This document shows, piece by piece, positions 18,267-27,026 of a stretch of 64,000 nucleotides of DNA. A program made the position numbers and the translations under genes. The first letter of the stretch is position 1; each line of letters opens with the position of its first letter. The stretch is from Pseudomonas japonica (GTDB lineage Bacteria > Pseudomonadota > Gammaproteobacteria > Pseudomonadales > Pseudomonadaceae). The stretch covers positions 186,001-250,000 of the forward strand of contig NZ_FZOL01000004.1 of NCBI RefSeq assembly GCF_900188455.1, in the 5' to 3' direction. Below the pieces are notes generated by a model. The model was not told the origin of the DNA. It ran no database searches and saw only the letters and a program-made list of their open reading frames with translations.

Positions 18267-19121
18267 ATGCCCCTCGCGCAACTGATTGCACCCCAGCAAC
18301 TGGCGGAACGCCTCGGCGAACCCGGACTGGTGATTCTCGATTGTCGTTTCGCCCTGGATGACGTCGACTACGGTCAGCGCAGCTACGCCGAGGGCCATAT
18401 CGCCGGGGCGCATTTCGCCGATCTGGAGCGTGACCTCAGCGGGACGGTGGTCAAGGGCGTCAGCGGGCGGCATCCGTTGCCGCAGCCGGAGCGGCTGATC
18501 GAGCGTCTGCAGCAGTGGGGCATCAGCAACGACAGCGAGGTGGTGCTCTATGACGACGGCCCCGGTGCGTTCGCCGCCCGTGCCTGGTGGCTGCTGGCCT
18601 GGCTGGGCAAGCGCAGTGGCGTGTCCATTCTCGACGGCGGCCTCAAGGCCTGGCACGCAGCGGGTCTGCCACTGAGCCTGGACCCGGCGGACCGTCACGA
18701 AGGCACCTTCACCGGCACACCGGACGCGGAGCTGCTGATCAGCGCCCAGCAACTGCGCGAGCGCCTCGGCGATCCGGCCCTGACCCTGCTGGACGCCCGC
18801 GCCCTGCCACGCTTCCGTGGCGAAGTGGAGCCGATCGACCCGGTGGCCGGGCACATTCCCGGGGCACAATGCGCGGTCTTCACCGACAACCTCGGCACCG
18901 ACGGCCGCTTCCTGTCCGCGGAGCAACTGAAAACCCGTTTCGCCGGCCTGATCGGCTCGCGCAAGCCGGAGGATCTGGTGGCTTATTGCGGTTCGGGTGT
19001 CACCGCCTGTCACAACCTGTTCGCCCTGAGCCTCGCGGGTTATCCGCTGGCGCCGCTGTACGCCGGCTCGTGGAGCGAGTGGATCACCGACCCGCAACGC
19101 CAGGTCGCCACCGGCGACTGA
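18267..19121 (+). CDS. sseA: two-domain sulfurtransferase, 3-mercaptopyruvate type
   Basis: 284 residues with two rhodanese domains (about 10-135 and 160-280). The catalytic cysteine is Cys241 in the loop CGSGVTA; that loop (CG[S/T]GVT) is typical of 3-mercaptopyruvate sulfurtransferases rather than thiosulfate enzymes (CRKGVT). The first domain is the inactive structural repeat. Start 18267 (MPLAQLIAP) is chosen because GGAG at 18257-18260 is correctly spaced; an ATG at 18255 overlaps that RBS. It would take part in cysteine breakdown and sulfane sulfur supply in the cytoplasm. Confidence 0.9.
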   Translation: MPLAQLIAPQQLAERLGEPGLVILDCRFALDDVDYGQRSYAEGHIAGAHFADLERDLSGTVVKGVSGRHPLPQPERLIERLQQWGISNDSEVVLYDDGPGAFAARAWWLLAWLGKRSGVSILDGGLKAWHAAGLPLSLDPADRHEGTFTGTPDAELLISAQQLRERLGDPALTLLDARALPRFRGEVEPIDPVAGHIPGAQCAVFTDNLGTDGRFLSAEQLKTRFAGLIGSRKPEDLVAYCGSGVTACHNLFALSLAGYPLAPLYAGSWSEWITDPQRQVATGD

Positions 19122-20108
19122 TCAGCCGCCTCCGGCCAGCCACTCGGGGATACGCCGTTCCAGGTAGTACCCCGGCTGGCGCAGGCTGCCGTCGACGAAA
19201 CCGACATGACCGCCATGGGCATGCAGTTCAAGGGTGGTCGTGCTCGCCAGTTCATCGGCTTGCGGCAGGCTGTGCTGGAAGACGAACGGATCGTCGCAGG
19301 ACTGGATGATCAGCGTCGGCGTGCGGTTGTCGCCCAGGTAATAGCGGCTGGACGAGCGCTTGTAGTAGTCGTGGGCATCGCTGAAACCGTTGAGCGGCGC
19401 GGTGACGCGCCCGTCGAAGTCCCAGAAGGTGCGCAGGTTGGTCAACGGGCCCAGGCGGGCGAGGATGTCCAGGCCTTCGTCATGGCCACGGTGCAGGAAG
19501 TGGCGCTCCTTGTTCTTCACGTAGGCGACCATCTCGCGGATGAAGTGCGCCTGATAGACCCGCGAGAAGCCCAGGCCGATGCGGTCGGCGCACTGGTCCA
19601 GGCGGAACGGCACCGATACCGCGACGGCGGCCTGCAACTGGCTGGCCGAACCGCTCTCGCCCAGGTGCTTGAGCAGGACATTGCCCCCCAGCGAGTAACC
19701 CACCGCGTATAGCGGTGCCGCGGGGCGCTGCGCGCGCAGGTGGGCGATGACTTCGGCCAGGTCCTCGCTGGCCCCGGAGTGATAGCTGCGAGGCAGCAGG
19801 TTCGGCTCGCCGGAGCAGCCACGCCAGTTCACCGCCACGCTGGCCCAGCCACGGGCCTGCAGGGCATGTTGCAGGCCGAGCACATAATGCGAGGACGACG
19901 AGCCGGTCAGGCCATGCAGCACCAGGACCAGCGGGGCGTCGTTGCGGTGCGGGCCGCTCCAGTCCAGATCGAGGAAGTCGCCGTCGGCCAGCCACAAGCG
20001 TTCGCGCTGATGGTCCAGCGGCGTCGATTTGCGCCAGAGGGGGCCCCAGAGGGTTTGCAGGTGAGGGTTGCACAGGCCCGTTGCGGGCTTGAAGAACATG
20101 GACTTCAT
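19122..20108 (-). CDS. YheT-like alpha/beta hydrolase
   Basis: 328 residues. Features of the YheT/AB-hydrolase-4 family are clear: N-terminal CNPHLQTLWGPL, oxyanion loop LVLHGLTGSSSSHY, nucleophile elbow VGYSLGGNVLL, and the late His in HAHGGHVGFVDG. Probably a carboxylesterase or acyltransferase acting on an unknown lipid-like substrate. The ATG at 20108 is favoured because GAGTG lies 9-13 nt upstream; a GTG at 20129 is in frame and possible. It converges with sseA with no gap (stop codons abut at 19121/19122). Confidence 0.88.
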   Translation of the reverse strand: MKSMFFKPATGLCNPHLQTLWGPLWRKSTPLDHQRERLWLADGDFLDLDWSGPHRNDAPLVLVLHGLTGSSSSHYVLGLQHALQARGWASVAVNWRGCSGEPNLLPRSYHSGASEDLAEVIAHLRAQRPAAPLYAVGYSLGGNVLLKHLGESGSASQLQAAVAVSVPFRLDQCADRIGLGFSRVYQAHFIREMVAYVKNKERHFLHRGHDEGLDILARLGPLTNLRTFWDFDGRVTAPLNGFSDAHDYYKRSSSRYYLGDNRTPTLIIQSCDDPFVFQHSLPQADELASTTTLELHAHGGHVGFVDGSLRQPGYYLERRIPEWLAGGG

Positions 20109-20200
20109 GACGGCATCACTCGGGAACACGCGGCAGCTCTATTAGCCAGTGTAAGTGCTGGTTTCAAGGCCTGCCGCGCGAAATGACGGACAGATGACGG

Positions 20201-20782
20201 TCAGCCGCGTTCCCACAGTGCGTAGTGCACCTGGCCGGCCTTCTTCTCCCGGTGCAGCCGCCAGTTGCCCGGCAGGTTCAGCGACGACGGCGCGGTTTCG
20301 CTTTCGATGTAGATCCACGAGTGATCGGCGAGCCAGCCACCGGTTTCCAGAAGTTCGCAGGTCTGCGGCAGCAGGTCCTGGTGGAACGGCGGATCGAGGA
20401 AGACCACGTCGAAACGCTGTTTCGCCTCGCCCTGCAGATAGCGCAGGACATCGCTCTGCACTACCTGGCCGCGCGGGCAGCGCAGCACTTCGAGGTTGTT
20501 CCGCAGGCTGGCGATGGCCGCCGGGTTGCTGTCCACCGCGACCGCATCGCCAGCCCCGCGGGACAGGGCTTCGAGGTACAGCGCGCCGCTGCCGGTGAAG
20601 GCATCCAGCACCTTGGCCCCTTCGATGTAGGCGGCGAGCCAGTTGAACAGGGTTTCCCGCACCCGGTCCGGCGTCGGACGCAGGCCGGGGGCGTCGGGGA
20701 AGTTCAGGCGACGGCTGCGCCATTCGCCGGCGATGATGCGCAACTGGCCTTGGCCCGCGTGCGGCTTGGATGGACTGGCCAT
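20201..20782 (-). CDS. rsmD: 16S rRNA (guanine966-N2)-methyltransferase
   Basis: 193 residues. Family hallmarks: RIIAGEWRSRRLNFP, LRPTPDRVRETLFNWL, the SAM motif VLDAFTGSGALYLEAL, and the catalytic VFLDPPF (N/DPPF) tetrapeptide. It methylates G966 in the small-subunit RNA. Its start codon overlaps the stop of the upstream non-catalytic M16 gene (TAATG), so translation is coupled. In many gammaproteobacteria rsmD neighbours ftsY, as here with the two M16 genes between them. Confidence 0.95.
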   Translation of the reverse strand: MASPSKPHAGQGQLRIIAGEWRSRRLNFPDAPGLRPTPDRVRETLFNWLAAYIEGAKVLDAFTGSGALYLEALSRGAGDAVAVDSNPAAIASLRNNLEVLRCPRGQVVQSDVLRYLQGEAKQRFDVVFLDPPFHQDLLPQTCELLETGGWLADHSWIYIESETAPSSLNLPGNWRLHREKKAGQVHYALWERG

Positions 20783-22242
20783 TAGTGCTCCGGTACGCCG
20801 AGCGGCTGCTCGGCGGGTTTATCGAGCGGCGGCGGCAACGGCTGTTGTGGCACGTTGGGCCCCGCGGTGACGATCACCAGCCTGTCCGCGGACAGGTGGC
20901 GATTCAGCGCATCCCGGACCTGCTCGACGGTCAGTGCCTGGGATTGGCGCATGTAGTCTTCCAACCAGGTCAGTGGCAGGTCATAGAAACCGATCGCGCC
21001 CAGTTGGCCGACGATGCTCGCATTGCTGGCGTTGGACAGCGGGAAACTGCCAGCCAGTTCGCGTTTGGCGTCGTCCAGTTCCTGCTGGGTCGGGCCGGTC
21101 TTCAGGTAGTCGCGCAGCAGGTCCTGGACCAGCTTGAGGGTGCCCTCGCTGAGTTCGGCGCGGGTCTGCAGGTTGATCATGAACGGCCCGCGCGCCTGCA
21201 TCGGCACGAAGGTGGAATAGATGCCGTAGGTCAGGCCGCGCTTCTCGCGGACTTCGCTCATCAGCCGGGTGCCGAAGGAGCCGCCGCCGAGGATCTGGTT
21301 GCCCAGGTTCAGCGCCGCGTAATCCGGATCGGCGCGGTCGATGCCCAGCTCCGCGAGCATCAGGTGGGTCTGCTTGGACGGGAAGTCGATATGGCTCTGG
21401 CCTGGCTTGGGTTCGGCCGGGGCCGCCACCTTGGCCAGTGCCGGGCCTTTCGGCAGCGCGGCGGAGACCTGGGCGGCGATGGCTTCGGCGTCCTGGCGGC
21501 TGAGGTCGCCGACCAGGGCGATCACCGTGTTGCCGGCGGCGTAGGCCTTGGCATGGAACGCGCGCAGTTGCTCAAGTGTAAGCGGCGGTACGCTTTTTGC
21601 GGTGCCGTCGCTCGGGTGGCCGTAGGGATGCTTGCCGTAGAGGCGTTCGAACAGCTGCAGGCTGGCCAGCTTGCCGGGGTTCTGCTTCTGGTATTCGAAG
21701 CCGGCGAGCATCTGGTTCTTGATGCGGGTCAGGGCGTCGGCGGGGAAGGTCGGCTTGCCCACGACCTCGGCGAACAGCTTCAGCGCCGGTTCGCGCTTGT
21801 CGGCGACGCTCAGGCTGCGCAGCGAGGCCACCGCCATGTCGCGATAGGCGCCATTGCCGAAGTCGGCGCCGAGGCCTTCGAAGCCCTGGGCGATGGCATT
21901 GACGTCCTTGCCGGACACGCCCTCGTTGAGCATGGCGTTGGTCAGCGCGGCGAGCCCGGGGTTATCGCCATCCTGGCTGCTGCCGGCGGCGAAGATCAGG
22001 CGCAGGTCGAACATCGGCAGTTCATGGGCTTCGACGAACAGCACGCGCGCGCCTTCCCGGGTGTTCCAGCTCTGGATGTTCAGCGTGCGGTGGCTGGGCG
22101 CCTTGCCGTCGAGTTCGGCCAGGGATTGCAGGGTATTGGCCGGCTTGGCCTCTTCGGCGTGGGCCGGGCCGACCAGGGCCAGCGCCAGTGCGGTGGCCGC
22201 GACGAGGCCGCTCAGCGTGATGCGGGTGATCTGCTGGCTCAT
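20782..22242 (-). CDS. M16-family peptidase-like protein lacking the zinc motif
   Basis: 486 residues. A signal peptide covers about 1-29 (LVAATALALALVGPAHA). It has the insulinase/M16 fold, but the position where the zinc site HxxEH should be reads NPGLAALTNAML, so it cannot be an independent zinc protease. M16B proteins of this type work as heterodimers: this one pairs with the catalytic subunit encoded just upstream, with a 4-nt overlap (ATGA at 22239-22242). Periplasmic peptide or signal-peptide clearance is the likely role. Confidence 0.9.
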   Translation of the reverse strand: MSQQITRITLSGLVAATALALALVGPAHAEEAKPANTLQSLAELDGKAPSHRTLNIQSWNTREGARVLFVEAHELPMFDLRLIFAAGSSQDGDNPGLAALTNAMLNEGVSGKDVNAIAQGFEGLGADFGNGAYRDMAVASLRSLSVADKREPALKLFAEVVGKPTFPADALTRIKNQMLAGFEYQKQNPGKLASLQLFERLYGKHPYGHPSDGTAKSVPPLTLEQLRAFHAKAYAAGNTVIALVGDLSRQDAEAIAAQVSAALPKGPALAKVAAPAEPKPGQSHIDFPSKQTHLMLAELGIDRADPDYAALNLGNQILGGGSFGTRLMSEVREKRGLTYGIYSTFVPMQARGPFMINLQTRAELSEGTLKLVQDLLRDYLKTGPTQQELDDAKRELAGSFPLSNASNASIVGQLGAIGFYDLPLTWLEDYMRQSQALTVEQVRDALNRHLSADRLVIVTAGPNVPQQPLPPPLDKPAEQPLGVPEH

Positions 22243-23591
22243 TTGGCCTGCTCCTCGGGCAGTACATGGGCAACGCTCAGGCGTTCGCGGACGAAGTAGG
22301 TGCGCGCGGCGTTCTGGATATCCGCTGGGGTCACGTTCTTCAGCTCATCCAGTTCGTTGTCGATCAGCTTCCACGACAGGCCCACGGTTTCCAGTTGACC
22401 GATGGTGGTGGCCTGGCTGCTGATGGAGTCGCGGTCGTAGACCAGGCCGGCGATGACCTGGGCACGCACGCGCTCCAGCTCCTCGGCGCTTGGTGGGGTG
22501 GTCTTCAGTTCGTCGAGCAACTTCCAGATGCCGGTTTCGACCTCGGCGAGGGTCTTTTTCTTCTGGGTGTTGGGCGTTGCCGAGAGGGTGAACAGGCTGT
22601 CGCCGCGGGCGAACGGGTTGTAGCTGCTGGAGGCGCCGGCCACCAGCTCTTCGCCGCGCTCCAGGCGGCTGGCCATGCGCGCGCTGTAGCCGCCGTCGAG
22701 CAGGGCGGAGATCAGGCGCAGGGCGTGGATTTCCCGCGGGTTTTTCGCGGTGGCCAGGCCCGGTACGTTGAAGCCGAAGATCAGGCTCGGCAGTTGCGTG
22801 CGCACGTGCACGGTGAGCTGGCGCAGACCGGGCTCGGCCAGCTCCAGCGGCAGCTTGCTCGGCGGCAGGGGGCGTTTCGGAATCTTCGCGAACCAGCGTT
22901 CGGCCAGTTTGCGCACCTCATCCACGCTGACGTCGCCGACCACCACCAGGGTGGCGTTGTTCGGCGCGTACCAGGATTCGTACCAGTGGCGCAGCTCCTC
23001 GACCTTCATGCGTTGCAGGTCGGCCATCCAGCCAATGGTCGGGGTGTGATAGCCGCTGGCCGGATAGGCCATGGACTTGAACAGTTCGTAGGCCTTGGCG
23101 CCGGGGTTGTCGTCGGTGCGCAGGCGGCGTTCTTCCTTGATCACTTCGATTTCGCGACTGAACTCGTCGGCTGGCAGGCGCAGGCTGGCCATGCGGTCGG
23201 CTTCCAGTTCCAGGGCGACGTTCAGGCGATCACGGGCCAGCACCTGGTAATAGGCGGTGTAGTCGTCGCTGGTGAATGCGTTTTCCTCGGCGCCGAGGTC
23301 GCGCAGGATGCGCGAGGCCTCGCCGGGGCCGAGCTTGTCGCTGCCCTTGAACATCATGTGCTCCAGGGCGTGGGAAAGACCGGTCTGGCCCGGGGTTTCG
23401 TAGCTGGAACCGACCTTGTACCAGACCTGCGAGACCACCACCGGGGCGCGATGGTCTTCGCGCACGACCACTTTCAGGCCGTTGTCGAGGATGAATTCGT
23501 GGGTCGGTTGCGGGTCGGCGGCGAAGGCCGCGAAGGGCAGACAAATCGTGCCGAGCAGCAGGCCAGCGGCACGGCGGGCTAGAGCATTCAT
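22239..23591 (-). CDS. M16-family zinc metallopeptidase, catalytic subunit
   Basis: 450 residues with an N-terminal signal sequence (AAGLLLGTICLPFAAFA). The inverted zinc motif HxxEH is present as SHALEHMMFKG, with the downstream glutamate likely in the conserved acidic helix (NVALELEADRMASL). It is an exported processing protease, presumably periplasmic, paired with the inactive-looking M16 subunit downstream. The 237-nt gap to the divergent ftsY holds both promoters; nothing else is recognised there. Confidence 0.93.
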   Translation of the reverse strand: MNALARRAAGLLLGTICLPFAAFAADPQPTHEFILDNGLKVVVREDHRAPVVVSQVWYKVGSSYETPGQTGLSHALEHMMFKGSDKLGPGEASRILRDLGAEENAFTSDDYTAYYQVLARDRLNVALELEADRMASLRLPADEFSREIEVIKEERRLRTDDNPGAKAYELFKSMAYPASGYHTPTIGWMADLQRMKVEELRHWYESWYAPNNATLVVVGDVSVDEVRKLAERWFAKIPKRPLPPSKLPLELAEPGLRQLTVHVRTQLPSLIFGFNVPGLATAKNPREIHALRLISALLDGGYSARMASRLERGEELVAGASSSYNPFARGDSLFTLSATPNTQKKKTLAEVETGIWKLLDELKTTPPSAEELERVRAQVIAGLVYDRDSISSQATTIGQLETVGLSWKLIDNELDELKNVTPADIQNAARTYFVRERLSVAHVLPEEQAK

Positions 23592-23828
23592 TCGTGATTC
23601 AACCTGTTGGGCTGCCCGCTTGGCCTTAGCGTCGGCGGGCTAGGAGGTGCTAGGATACTGATCCGGTTGCCTGGCGACCATGCCTGTCGAGGATGTCGCC
23701 GCAAAGGCCCCCCGACAAAATAGACGACGCGCACGAACGAGCCGGATTTATAAGAGTCTGTTCTGCGTTACAAAAGAATTCCGAGTGCGCCGCGCTGGCG
23801 CATCGCCACCCTGAGATAGCCGTCTTCC

Positions 23829-25223
23829 ATGTTTGGTTCCAACGACGACAAAAAAACGCCGGGCGCGCCCGGTGAAAAGAAAGGCCTGTTCGGCTGGCTG
23901 CGCAAGAAGCCCCAGCAACCTGTTGTCGAACAGCCTGAAACCCCCGTTCCCGCTGCTCCCGAGCCTGCCCCGGCAGTCACCCCGGAGGCGCCGGTCGTTG
24001 CCGCGCCGGTGGTCAGTCCCGAGCCGGTTGCGCCGCTCGTTCAGGAGCCGCCTGTCGCCGCGCCGTCCAGCCTGGTGCTGCCCGTGCCGGAAGAACCGGT
24101 GGCGCTGGTTCCCGACCTGGAACCCAAGGCACCACCAGCGATTCCCGAGCTGCCTGCGGCCGTGGTCCAGCCCGCGCCTGAGCCAGCGCCGGTCGTTGTT
24201 CCTCCGCCGGCGCCTGTGGTTGCGCCCGCAGCGGTTGTCGTGCCAGAGCCCGTTCCGGAGCCTGTCGCTGCCGCACCTGTCGAGGACGCCAAGACCGGTT
24301 TCTTCGCCCGCCTCAAGCAAGGCCTGTCCAAGACCAGCGCCAGCATCGGCGAGGGCATGGCCAGCCTGTTCCTCGGCAAGAAAGCCATCGACGACGACCT
24401 GCTCGACGAGATCGAGACCCGTCTGCTGACCGCCGACGTCGGCGTCGAGGCGACCTCGGTGATCGTGCAGAACCTGACCCAGAAGGTCGCGCGCAAGCAG
24501 TTGGACGACGCCGACGCCCTGTACAAGTCGCTGCAGAGCGAACTCGCCGGGCTGCTCAAGCCGGTGGAACAGCCGCTGCGCATCGAAGCGCAGAGCAGAC
24601 CGTTCGTCATCCTCGTGGTCGGCGTCAACGGCGCCGGCAAGACCACCACCATCGGCAAGCTGGCGAAAAAGCTCCAACTCGAAGGCAAGAAGGTCATGCT
24701 GGCCGCCGGCGACACCTTCCGCGCCGCGGCGGTGGAGCAGTTGCAGGTCTGGGGTGAGCGCAACCAGATCCCGGTCATCGCCCAGCACACCGGGGCCGAT
24801 TCCGCCTCGGTGATCTTCGATGCCGTGCAGGCCGCCAAGGCCCGGGGCATCGATGTGCTGATCGCCGATACCGCCGGTCGCCTGCACACCAAGGACAACC
24901 TGATGGAAGAGCTGAAGAAGGTCCGTCGGGTCATCGGCAAGCTCGACGCCGATGCGCCGCACGAGGTCCTGCTGGTCCTCGATGCCGGTACCGGCCAGAA
25001 CGCCATCAACCAGGCCAAGCACTTCAACCAGAGCGTCGAGCTGACCGGCCTGGCCTTGACCAAGCTGGACGGCACCGCCAAGGGCGGGGTGATTTTCGCC
25101 CTGGCCAAGCAGTTCGGTCTGCCCATTCGCTATATTGGCGTAGGGGAAGGGATCGATGATCTGCGCACGTTCGAAGCAGAACCCTTCGTTAAAGCACTGT
25201 TTGCCGAGCGGGAGCATCCATGA
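23829..25223 (+). CDS. ftsY: signal recognition particle receptor, FtsY, with long Pro/Ala/Val-rich N-terminus
   Basis: 464 residues. The C-terminal NG domain holds the SRP-GTPase: G1 GVNGAGKTTTIGKLA at 265, the DTFRAAAVEQL insertion-box motif, DTAGRLH, and TKLDGTAKGG. It guides ribosome-SRP complexes to the Sec translocon. The N-terminal A domain (about 1-155) begins with MFGSNDDKK and a basic amphipathic patch (GLFGWLRKK, a membrane-targeting motif), then about 120 residues that are almost all Pro, Ala, Val and Glu. This lower-complexity part is longer and less acidic than in E. coli. The stop overlaps ftsE (ATGA). Confidence 0.96.
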   Translation: MFGSNDDKKTPGAPGEKKGLFGWLRKKPQQPVVEQPETPVPAAPEPAPAVTPEAPVVAAPVVSPEPVAPLVQEPPVAAPSSLVLPVPEEPVALVPDLEPKAPPAIPELPAAVVQPAPEPAPVVVPPPAPVVAPAAVVVPEPVPEPVAAAPVEDAKTGFFARLKQGLSKTSASIGEGMASLFLGKKAIDDDLLDEIETRLLTADVGVEATSVIVQNLTQKVARKQLDDADALYKSLQSELAGLLKPVEQPLRIEAQSRPFVILVVGVNGAGKTTTIGKLAKKLQLEGKKVMLAAGDTFRAAAVEQLQVWGERNQIPVIAQHTGADSASVIFDAVQAAKARGIDVLIADTAGRLHTKDNLMEELKKVRRVIGKLDADAPHEVLLVLDAGTGQNAINQAKHFNQSVELTGLALTKLDGTAKGGVIFALAKQFGLPIRYIGVGEGIDDLRTFEAEPFVKALFAEREHP

Positions 25224-25891
25224 TCCGATTCGAACAGGTCGCCAAGCGCTATCCGAATGGTCACGTTGGCCTGCATGAGTTGAGTTTTCGGGTACGGCGG
25301 GGCGAGTTTCTGTTCGTGACCGGTCACTCGGGGGCCGGCAAGAGCACCTTGCTGCGCCTTCTGCTGGCCATGGAACGCCCGACCAGCGGCAAGCTGCTGC
25401 TGGCCGGCCAGGACCTGGGCCAGATCAGCAACGCGCAGATTCCGTTCCTGCGCCGGCAGATCGGCGTGGTGTTCCAGAACCACCAGTTGCTGTTCGACCG
25501 TACCGTGTTCAACAACGTCGCCCTGCCGCTGCAGATCCTCGGCCTGTCCAAGGCCGAGATCGCCAAGCGGGTCGACTCGGCGCTGGAGCGCGTGGCGCTG
25601 TCCGACAAGGCCGAACTGTTCCCCGGCGACCTGTCCACCGGTCAGCAGCAGCGGGTCGGCATCGCCCGCGCCATCGTCCATCGTCCGGCCTTGCTGCTGG
25701 CGGATGAACCCACCGGCAACCTCGACCCGCGCCTGGCCGCGGAGATCATGGGGGTTTTCGAAGATATCAACCGCCTGGGCACCAGCGTGCTGATCGCCAG
25801 TCACGACCTGGCCCTGATCGCGCGCATGCGCCATCGCATGCTGACGCTGCAGCGCGGTCGTCTGATCGGCGACGGGGAGGCCGGGCAATGA
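25220..25891 (+). CDS. ftsE: cell-division ABC transporter-like ATPase FtsE
   Basis: 223 residues. Walker A GHSGAGKST at 35-43, signature LSTGQQQRVGIARA near 137, Walker B LLLADEPTGNLD, and the switch SHDLALI are all present. FtsE with FtsX does not pump a substrate but controls peptidoglycan amidases (via EnvC) at the septum. It overlaps both neighbours by 4 nt (ATGA before, ATGA into ftsX), giving a tightly coupled ftsY-ftsE-ftsX operon. Confidence 0.98.
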   Translation: MIRFEQVAKRYPNGHVGLHELSFRVRRGEFLFVTGHSGAGKSTLLRLLLAMERPTSGKLLLAGQDLGQISNAQIPFLRRQIGVVFQNHQLLFDRTVFNNVALPLQILGLSKAEIAKRVDSALERVALSDKAELFPGDLSTGQQQRVGIARAIVHRPALLLADEPTGNLDPRLAAEIMGVFEDINRLGTSVLIASHDLALIARMRHRMLTLQRGRLIGDGEAGQ

Positions 25892-26913
25892 GTGCGACAC
25901 GCAGTCCGAAAGTATCCGAGCGGGTGGCGCCGAAGGCCGCTGATCCGCAGCAACAAAAGAAGAAGGGCCGGGACGAGGACGACGGTCCGGACTTCCGTAC
26001 CCTGCTGGCCGCCTGGCTGGAAAGTCATCGCTCCAGCCTGCTGGACAGTCTGCGTCGTCTCGGCAAGCAGCCGATCGGCAGCTTCTTCACCTGTCTGGTG
26101 ATGGCGGTGGCGCTGAGTCTGCCCATGGGCCTGTCGCTGATTCTCGGCAATATCGAGCGTCTGGGTGGTTCCTGGCAGCGCGCGGCGCAGATTTCCCTGT
26201 ACCTCAAGCTGGACGCCGGCGCCCGTGCGGGTGAAGCCCTGCGCGACCAGATCAAGGCCCTGCCGGGGGTGGCCGATGCCGAGTACGTCAGCCGCGAGCA
26301 GGCGCTGAACGAGTTCCAGCAACAGTCGGGGTTGGGCGAAGCGCTGCGCGAGTTGCCGGACAATCCGCTGCCTGGCGTGGTGGTGGTGACCCCGAACGAA
26401 GTCGACAAACCAGCCCTGGAGGCCCTGCGCCAGCGCTTGGCGGAACTGCCCCATGTCGAACTGGCCCAGCTCGATCTGGTCTGGGTCGAGCGTCTGGCGG
26501 CGATTCTCAAGCTTGGCGACCGCTTTGTCTTCGGCCTGACCGTGCTCCTGGTGTCCGCGCTGTTGCTGGTGATTGGTAACACGATACGTCTGCACATCGA
26601 GAACCGTCGCACGGAAATCGAAGTGATCAAACTGGTCGGCGGTACCGACAGCTATGTGCGTCGCCCTTTCCTTTATATGGGCGCGCTGTACGGTTTTGGT
26701 GCGGGGATCCTGTCCTGGGGCGTGCTGGAATTCGGCTTGAACTGGCTGAATGAGGCGGTCGTCGACCTGTCAGGGCTGTATGGCAGCGATTTCGCCCTGG
26801 CCGGGGTGCCCGCTGCCGATGGTCTGTCGCTCTTGCTTGGTGCAGTGCTGTTGGGGTATATCGGTGCATGGATCGCGGTGGCCCGCCATCTGAGTGAGCT
26901 GGCGCCACGATAG
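25888..26913 (+). CDS. ftsX: cell-division permease-like protein FtsX
   Basis: 341 residues. After a hydrophilic charged N-terminal tail (QQKKKGRDEDDGPDF) there is a first transmembrane helix near 68-90. A periplasmic loop of about 110 residues follows (YLKLDAGARAGEAL ... LPGVADAEYVSREQAL), then three helices in the C-terminal half (LTVLLVSALLLVIGNTI, FLYMGALYGFGAGIL, LSLLLGAVLLGYIGAWIAV). The TEIEVIKLVGGTDSYV segment is the conserved coupling region. It is the membrane partner of FtsE, last gene of the operon. Confidence 0.97.
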   Translation: MSATRSPKVSERVAPKAADPQQQKKKGRDEDDGPDFRTLLAAWLESHRSSLLDSLRRLGKQPIGSFFTCLVMAVALSLPMGLSLILGNIERLGGSWQRAAQISLYLKLDAGARAGEALRDQIKALPGVADAEYVSREQALNEFQQQSGLGEALRELPDNPLPGVVVVTPNEVDKPALEALRQRLAELPHVELAQLDLVWVERLAAILKLGDRFVFGLTVLLVSALLLVIGNTIRLHIENRRTEIEVIKLVGGTDSYVRRPFLYMGALYGFGAGILSWGVLEFGLNWLNEAVVDLSGLYGSDFALAGVPAADGLSLLLGAVLLGYIGAWIAVARHLSELAPR

Positions 26914-26950
26914 TGTCTTTTTGCTGGTATTGACTCTTTTCGTTTTTAGG

Positions 26951-26977
26951 GAACTTGTTTCGCGGTTTCCGGTCAAT
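26951..26977 (+). promoter_or_regulatory. candidate sigma-E/AlgU-type promoter of rpoH
   Basis: GAACTT at 26951-26956 followed by a 16-nt spacer and TCAAT at 26973-26977 fits the AlgU/RpoE consensus GAACTT-N16/17-TCtgA. It lies 50 nt before the rpoH start. An AlgU-dependent rpoH promoter is established in P. aeruginosa, so the site is expected. No reporter or transcript data are available here. Confidence 0.65.
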
Positions 26978-27026
26978 GTTGGCAGTGCCCACGGGCACGA
27001 GTTCAGTGAGTCGGAGGTTTTTTCGT

